Assembly (NCBI GenBank): GCA_963844255.1
Contig: CAWJNP010000002.1
Location: 57,064-121,063 of the forward strand
From: SZAS-79 sp963844255
GTDB lineage: Bacteria > Pseudomonadota > Gammaproteobacteria > Burkholderiales > SG8-39
Direction of reading: 5' to 3'
DNA: 64,000 nt
The translations under genes were made by a program, and so were the position numbers. Below the pieces are notes generated by a model that had not been told where the DNA came from, searched no databases, and was given only the letters and a program-made list of their open reading frames with translations. The first letter of the stretch is position 1. Each line of letters begins with the position of its first letter. Shown here one piece after another: positions 61,101 through 64,000 of the stretch.

Positions 61101-64000
61101 ACCTGACGACGACGGGTAACGTGACGACGGCGGCCAACGGGAACATCGGGCTGCAGGCGACCTCGGGCACGCTGACCACGGGTAACGTGACGGCGGGCGG
61201 CTCGGGGACGGTGGGTCTGACGACGGTGACGGCGGGTAACGTGGTAGCCAACGGTGCGGTGAGCAGCACCTCGGGCAACCTCACGGTGAACTCGGTGGGC
61301 ACGATCGGTGGGACGGGAACGTTCGGGACGAGCGGTGAACTGATCACTAGTTCGGTGGGCGGGACGACGCTGGGCAACGCGAACACGGTGGGCAGCTTCA
61401 ACGCGACGAACACGGGCAGCGGGAACGTGAGCCTGACGAACACGGCGGGCACGCTGACGGTGACGGGGATCAGCCAGGCGGGAACGGGCACCACGACGGT
61501 GAGTAACACCGGGGCGCTGACGACCACCGGCTTGGTGACCACGACAGGAGCGGGCGCGGTTGCACTGACGGGCAGCGGCAACGTGACCATTGGCGCCACG
61601 GGGATCACCACCTCGGTGGGGCCGGCCAATGTTACGTTGACCTCGACGACGGGTGACCTGGCGGTGAACGGCAACGTGAACGCCAATACGGCTCAAGTGT
61701 CGCTGTCAGCGACAAGTGGAGCGATCACCCAGGGAGCGGGAACGATCACGGCCGGATCGCTCGGTGTTGCGGCGACGTCTGCGCCGACGCTGACGACCAG
61801 CGGGGTATCGACGATAGCGGCGAACATCACCGGAGCGAGCAATCCGTTCGGCTTCACGCAGGGCAGTTCGTTTGATGTCGGGACGGTTGGCCCGATCGTC
61901 GGGGTGACGACCAACAACGGCAACGTTACGTTGACGGCAGGCGCAGGTAACGTGTCGATGTCGCAGAACGTGACTGCGGGGACAGGGGCGGTGAACCTGA
62001 CTGCCACGGCAGGCACCATCACGCAGACGGGTGCGGCGAAGATAAGCGGCGCGCTGCTGACGACGAGTTCGGTGGGTGGCACGACGCTGACGAACGCGAA
62101 CACGGTGACCAGCTTCAATGGCACGAACACGGGCAGCGGCAATGTGAGCCTGACGAACACGGCGGGCACGCTGACGGTGACGGGCGTGAGCCAGGCCGGT
62201 GGCGGGAACGTGACGATCGCGAACACGGGGAACCTGACGACGACGGGTAACGTGACGACGGCGGCCAACGGGAACATCGGGCTGCAGGCGACCTCGGGCA
62301 CGCTGACCACGGGTAACGTGACGGCGGGTGGCTCGGGGACGGTGGGTCTGACGACGGTGACGGCGGGTAACGTGGTAGCCAACGGTGCGGTGAGCAGCAC
62401 CTCGGGCAACCTCACGGTGAACTCGGTGGGCACGATCGGTGGGACGGGAACGTTCGGGACGAGCGGTGAACTGATCACTAGTTCGGTGGGCGGGACGACG
62501 CTGGGCAACGCGAACACGGTGGGCAGCTTCAACGCGACGAACACGGGCAGCGGGAACGTGAGCCTGACGAACACGGCGGGCACGCTGACGGTGACGGGCG
62601 TGAGCCAGGCCGGTGGCGGGAACGTGACGATCGCGAACACGGGGAACCTGACGACGACGGGTAACGTGACGACGGCGGCCAACGGGAACATCGGGCTGCA
62701 GGCGACCTCGGGCACGCTGACCACGGGTAACGTGACGGCGGGCGGCTCGGGGACGGTGGGTCTGACGACGGTGACGGCGGGTAACGTGGTAGCCAACGGT
62801 GCGGTGAGCAGCACCTCGGGCAACCTCACGGTGAACTCGGTGGGCACGATCGGTGGGACGGGAACGTTCGGGACGAGCGGTGAACTGATCACTAGTTCGG
62901 TGGGCGGGACGACGCTGGGCAACGCGAACACGGTGGGCAGCTTCAACGCGACGAACACGGGCAGCGGGAACGTGAGCCTGACGAACACGGCGGGCACGCT
63001 GACGGTGACGGGCGTGAGCCAGGCCGGTGGCGGGAACGTGACGATCGCGAACACGGGGAACCTGACGACGACGGGTAACGTGACGACGGCGGCCAACGGG
63101 AACATCGGGCTGCAGGCGACCTCGGGCACGCTGACCACGGGTAACGTGACGGCGGGTGGCTCGGGGACGGTGGGTCTGACGACGGTGACGGCGGGTAACG
63201 TGGTAGCCAACGGTGCGGTGAGCAGCACCTCGGGCAACCTCACGGTGAACTCGGTGGGCACGATCGGTGGGACGGGAACGTTCGGGACGAGCGGTGAACT
63301 GATCACTAGTTCGGTGGGCGGGACGACGCTGGGCAACGCGAACACGGTGGGCAGCTTCAACGCGACGAACACGGGCAGCGGGAACGTGAGCCTGACGAAC
63401 ACGGCGGGCACGCTGACGGTGACGGGGATCAGCCAGGCGGGAACGGGCACCACGACGGTGAGTAACACCGGGGCGCTGACGACCACCGGCTTGGTGACCA
63501 CGACAGGAGCGGGCGCGGTTGCACTGACGGGCAGCGGCAACGTGACCATTGGCGCCACGGGGATCACCACCTCGGTGGGGCCGGCCAATGTTACGTTGAC
63601 CTCGACGACGGGTGACCTGGCGGTGAACGGCAACGTGAACGCCAATACGGCTCAAGTGTCGCTGTCAGCGACAAGTGGAGCGATCACCCAGGGAGCGGGA
63701 ACGATCACGGCCGGATCGCTCGGTGTTGCGGCGACGTCTGCGCCGACGCTGACGACCAGCGGGGTATCGACGATAGCGGCGAACATCACCGGAGCGAGCA
63801 ATCCGTTCGGCTTCACGCAGGGCAGTTCGTTTGATGTCGGGACGGTTGGCCCGATCGTCGGGGTGACGACCAACAACGGCAACGTTACGTTGACGGCAGG
63901 CGCAGGTAACGTGTCGATGTCGCAGAACGTGACTGCGGGGACAGGGGCGGTGAACCTGACTGCCACGGCAGGCACCATCACGCAGACGGGTGCGGCGAAG
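55193..64000 (+). CDS. TpsA giant filamentous-haemagglutinin-like exoprotein (5' part)
   Basis: The frame is open from the ATG at 55193 to the window edge, at least 2936 codons. After a signal peptide (YPALLAAFLSVATPAFAQ) comes the TPS secretion domain of the haemagglutinin-activity type: NAILNWQSFSIGAGNSVVFQ, NRVLGSSASEIFGRLTSNG and LFLVNPNGVLFGRGSQVDVGG (the N-P-N-G motif). From residue about 600 the protein becomes Gly/Thr/Asn/Ser/Val-rich repeats fitting a right-handed beta helix. The repeats are in-frame 138- and 239-residue modules. I see no Cys in the parts I read. Secreted by the TpsB encoded just upstream; probable adhesin or matrix protein. The C-terminus is outside the window. Confidence 0.92.
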   Translation, partial: MSKTSHSTSRSTLLAFRRRGAYPALLAAFLSVATPAFAQVLPTGGQVAAGTATISSPNAQTLQVNQTSQNAILNWQSFSIGAGNSVVFQQPGASSIALNRVLGSSASEIFGRLTSNGQLFLVNPNGVLFGRGSQVDVGGIVASTLNISDSSFLSGKYVFTNGGSAGGVTNEGTITTLSGYSALIGPQVANNGVINARLGTAALAAGDGVTLDMIGDGLINLRVDLAAVNASAINRGTIAVDGGNVLMTARSANALLDTVISNDGVIRANAVTERGGSIFLDGGSTGVTSVTGSLEASGLGAGQKGGSVTVLGDKVGLFGNASINASGDTGGGTVLIGGNFQGKGPEANAKATFVGSGASVSANALGNGDGGKVIVWSDNSTRAYGAFSARGGVQGGNGGLVETSGHWLDIAGIRVDTSAPLGVRGTWLLDPVDVTITAGGTSGNGTFTTGTWTTTGNVSTVADADINANLNTTDVTITTAPAAGGNGSITVDDGVAVSSAGAGGNTRTFTLTADGTTGSIAVNGNASFSGTTGNILNVTMTAGTGIALNGTSSISTFGGNVTATTTTGNITQAAGSTVNAGAGDITLTATAGTIDGAGTFGTSGLLTTSSVGGTTLGNANTVGSFNATNTGSGNVSLTNTAGTLTVTGISQAGTGTTTVSNTGALTTTGLVTTTGAGAVALTGSGNVTIGATGITTSVGPANVTLTSTTGDLAVNGNVNANTAQVSLSATSGAITQGAGTITAGSLGVAATSAPTLTTSGVSTIAANITGASNPFGFTQGSSFDVGTVGPIVGVTTNNGNVTLTAGAGNVSMSQNVTAGTGAVNLTATAGTITQTGAAKISGALLTTSSVGGTTLTNANTVTSFNGTNTGSGNVSLTNTAGTLTVTGVSQAGGGNVTIANTGNLTTTGNVTTAANGNIGLQATSGTLTTGNVTAGGSGTVGLTTVTAGNVVANGAVSSTSGNLTVNSVGTIGGTGTFGTSGELITSSVGGTTLGNANTVGSFNATNTGSGNVSLTNTAGTLTVTGVSQAGGGNVTIANTGNLTTTGNVTTAANGNIGLQATSGTLTTGNVTAGGSGTVGLTTVTAGNVVANGAVSSTSGNLTVNSVGTIGGTGTFGTSGELITSSVGGTTLGNANTVGSFNATNTGSGNVSLTNTAGTLTVTGVSQAGGGNVTIANTGNLTTTGNVTTAANGNIGLQATSGTLTTGNVTAGGSGTVGLTTVTAGNVVANGAVSSTSGNLTVNSVGTIGGTGTFGTSGELITSSVGGTTLGNANTVGSFNATNTGSGNVSLTNTAGTLTVTGISQAGTGTTTVSNTGALTTTGLVTTTGAGAVALTGSGNVTIGATGITTSVGPANVTLTSTTGDLAVNGNVNANTAQVSLSATSGAITQGAGTITAGSLGVAATSAPTLTTSGVSTIAANITGASNPFGFTQGSSFDVGTVGPIVGVTTNNGNVTLTAGAGNVSMSQNVTAGTGAVNLTATAGTITQTGAAKISGALLTTSSVGGTTLTNANTVTSFNGTNTGSGNVSLTNTAGTLTVTGVSQAGGGNVTIANTGNLTTTGNVTTAANGNIGLQATSGTLTTGNVTAGGSGTVGLTTVTAGNVVANGAVSSTSGNLTVNSVGTIGGTGTFGTSGELITSSVGGTTLGNANTVGSFNATNTGSGNVSLTNTAGTLTVTGVSQAGGGNVTIANTGNLTTTGNVTTAANGNIGLQATSGTLTTGNVTAGGSGTVGLTTVTAGNVVANGAVSSTSGNLTVNSVGTIGGTGTFGTSGELITSSVGGTTLGNANTVGSFNATNTGSGNVSLTNTAGTLTVTGVSQAGGGNVTIANTGNLTTTGNVTTAANGNIGLQATSGTLTTGNVTAGGSGTVGLTTVTAGNVVANGAVSSTSGNLTVNSVGTIGGTGTFGTSGELITSSVGGTTLGNANTVGSFNATNTGSGNVSLTNTAGTLTVTGVSQAGGGNVTIANTGNLTTTGNVTTAANGNIGLQATSGTLTTGNVTAGGSGTVGLTTVTAGNVVANGAVSSTSGNLTVNSVGTIGGTGTFGTSGELITSSVGGTTLGNANTVGSFNATNTGSGNVSLTNTAGTLTVTGISQAGTGTTTVSNTGALTTTGLVTTTGAGAVALTGSGNVTIGATGITTSVGPANVTLTSTTGDLAVNGNVNANTAQVSLSATSGAITQGAGTITAGSLGVAATSAPTLTTSGVSTIAANITGASNPFGFTQGSSFDVGTVGPIVGVTTNNGNVTLTAGAGNVSMSQNVTAGTGAVNLTATAGTITQTGAAKISGALLTTSSVGGTTLTNANTVTSFNGTNTGSGNVSLTNTAGTLTVTGVSQAGGGNVTIANTGNLTTTGNVTTAANGNIGLQATSGTLTTGNVTAGGSGTVGLTTVTAGNVVANGAVSSTSGNLTVNSVGTIGGTGTFGTSGELITSSVGGTTLGNANTVGSFNATNTGSGNVSLTNTAGTLTVTGVSQAGGGNVTIANTGNLTTTGNVTTAANGNIGLQATSGTLTTGNVTAGGSGTVGLTTVTAGNVVANGAVSSTSGNLTVNSVGTIGGTGTFGTSGELITSSVGGTTLGNANTVGSFNATNTGSGNVSLTNTAGTLTVTGVSQAGGGNVTIANTGNLTTTGNVTTAANGNIGLQATSGTLTTGNVTAGGSGTVGLTTVTAGNVVANGAVSSTSGNLTVNSVGTIGGTGTFGTSGELITSSVGGTTLGNANTVGSFNATNTGSGNVSLTNTAGTLTVTGISQAGTGTTTVSNTGALTTTGLVTTTGAGAVALTGSGNVTIGATGITTSVGPANVTLTSTTGDLAVNGNVNANTAQVSLSATSGAITQGAGTITAGSLGVAATSAPTLTTSGVSTIAANITGASNPFGFTQGSSFDVGTVGPIVGVTTNNGNVTLTAGAGNVSMSQNVTAGTGAVNLTATAGTITQTGAAK
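57010..57726 (+). repeat. 717-bp linker module, copy 1
   Basis: First copy of the 239-residue linker. It differs from the later copies in its first few bases (GACGACGAG instead of GATCACTAG). It contains NNGNVTLTAGAGNVSMSQNV and runs into the first, diverged 414-bp unit. Confidence 0.9.
57727..58968 (+). repeat. Three 414-bp units, array 1
   Basis: Units start at 57727, 58141 and 58555. The first unit is diverged in roughly its first 100 bp (TLTNANTVTSFNGTN versus TLGNANTVGSFNATN). The diagnostic base at 57997, 58411 and 58825 is T in all three. Confidence 0.92.
58969..59685 (+). repeat. 717-bp linker module, copy 2
   Basis: Same sequence as copy 1 apart from its opening bases. It begins with the head of a 414-bp unit and departs from it after about 130 bp (at GGGATCAGCC versus GGCGTGAGCC). 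Confidence 0.9.
59686..61341 (+). repeat. Four 414-bp units, array 2
   Basis: Units start at 59686, 60100, 60514 and 60928. The diagnostic base at 59956, 60370, 60784 and 61198 reads T, C, C, C. One unit more than arrays 1 and 3. Confidence 0.92.
61342..62058 (+). repeat. 717-bp linker module, copy 3
   Basis: Matches copy 2 wherever compared, in the same reading frame. Confidence 0.9.
62059..63300 (+). repeat. Three 414-bp units, array 3
   Basis: Units start at 62059, 62473 and 62887. The diagnostic base at 62329, 62743 and 63157 reads T, C, T. Confidence 0.92.
63301..64000 (+). repeat. 717-bp linker module, copy 4 (cut by window end)
   Basis: Matches copies 2 and 3 as far as it goes; the full copy would end at about 64017, so the array may continue beyond the window. 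Confidence 0.88.

Larger units (their letters stand above)
57010..64000 (+). repeat. Hierarchical tandem array inside tpsA
   Basis: The pattern is linker (717 bp) then n copies of a 414-bp unit, repeated: n = 3, 4, 3, giving super-repeats of 1959, 2373 and 1959 bp; a fourth linker is cut by the window end. All lengths are multiples of three, so the frame is kept. Copies compared base by base are nearly identical. Confidence 0.95.

Noticed and set aside
57361..63655. Very long minus-strand open frames (about 650-790 codons, in two frames) over the tpsA repeats
   Set aside because: They recur with the repeat period, have no ribosome-binding sites, give low-complexity Pro/Val/Thr or Arg/His protein, and lie antisense to an unbroken tpsA frame with signal peptide and secretion domain.
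57010..64000. CRISPR-like or mobile-element array
   Set aside because: Units are 414 and 717 bp, directly abutting, all in-frame with the exoprotein; there are no short repeats with unique spacers and no cas genes.

Overview
The window is GC-rich bacterial DNA with a dense gene layout and many 4-bp ATGA overlaps. System I cytochrome c maturation genes including ccmI, many multiheme cytochromes, outer-membrane proteins, a two-partner secretion pair and the catabolic gene mix point to a Gram-negative proteobacterium, most likely a betaproteobacterium. That placement is inference; no rRNA or other taxonomic marker is present, and I see no tRNA, CRISPR array or insertion sequence.

Region 1 (1-18 kb) is a metabolic mosaic. 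It opens with the end of a CofC-like F420 biosynthesis gene followed by a deazaflavin-dependent nitroreductase and two luciferase-like F420/flavin oxidoreductases. Next come a probable RHH antitoxin / nucleotidyltransferase pair, a zinc-type dehydrogenase, an acyl-CoA dehydrogenase, a metallophosphoesterase, a Bcr/CflA exporter, an acyl-CoA synthetase, a phosphofructokinase, a ketosteroid-dehydrogenase-like flavoprotein, an alpha/beta hydrolase with an SCP2-like partner, a hemerythrin and a two-domain PPK2. Three genes here (about 2505, 4395 and 11496), plus one at about 20450, carry single frameshifts that look like sequence errors or recent lesions.

Region 2 (18.1-31.4 kb) is a nine-gene minus-strand operon and the most interesting part of the window. 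It encodes a tetraheme cytochrome, a cyclic-nucleotide-binding/4Fe-4S protein, a b-type membrane protein, a decaheme cytochrome with an unusual Cys-rich N-terminus, a pentaheme cytochrome, an outer-membrane beta-barrel, a membrane-anchored FAD/2Fe-2S reductase, a degenerate cyclase-FHA protein and an FHA protein carrying nine D/E-x-T-Y-like repeats. I read it as an electron-transfer conduit with its own signalling module.

Region 3 (31.6-52.9 kb) contains the cytochrome c maturation genes split in two: ccmEFGHI on the plus strand at 31.6-36.4 kb and ccmABCD on the minus strand at 52.9-50.6 kb. Inverting the stretch between them would restore a normal ccmABCDEFGHI order. Between the halves lies a more AT-rich surface-glycan island: a tightly overlapping 12-gene operon (WbqC, GT2, methyltransferases, NeuD-like acyltransferase, ACP, SDR, GNAT, stand-alone adenylation enzyme, GtrA), a WecE-like aminotransferase, an inverted decayed second aminotransferase, and a large GT-C-like membrane protein.

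Region 4 (53.2-64 kb) is a two-partner secretion locus. A TpsB/FhaC transporter is followed by a giant TpsA exoprotein that runs off the window. Its distal half is a hierarchical in-frame array: 717-bp linkers alternating with runs of 3, 4 and 3 copies of a 414-bp unit, nearly identical at nucleotide level.
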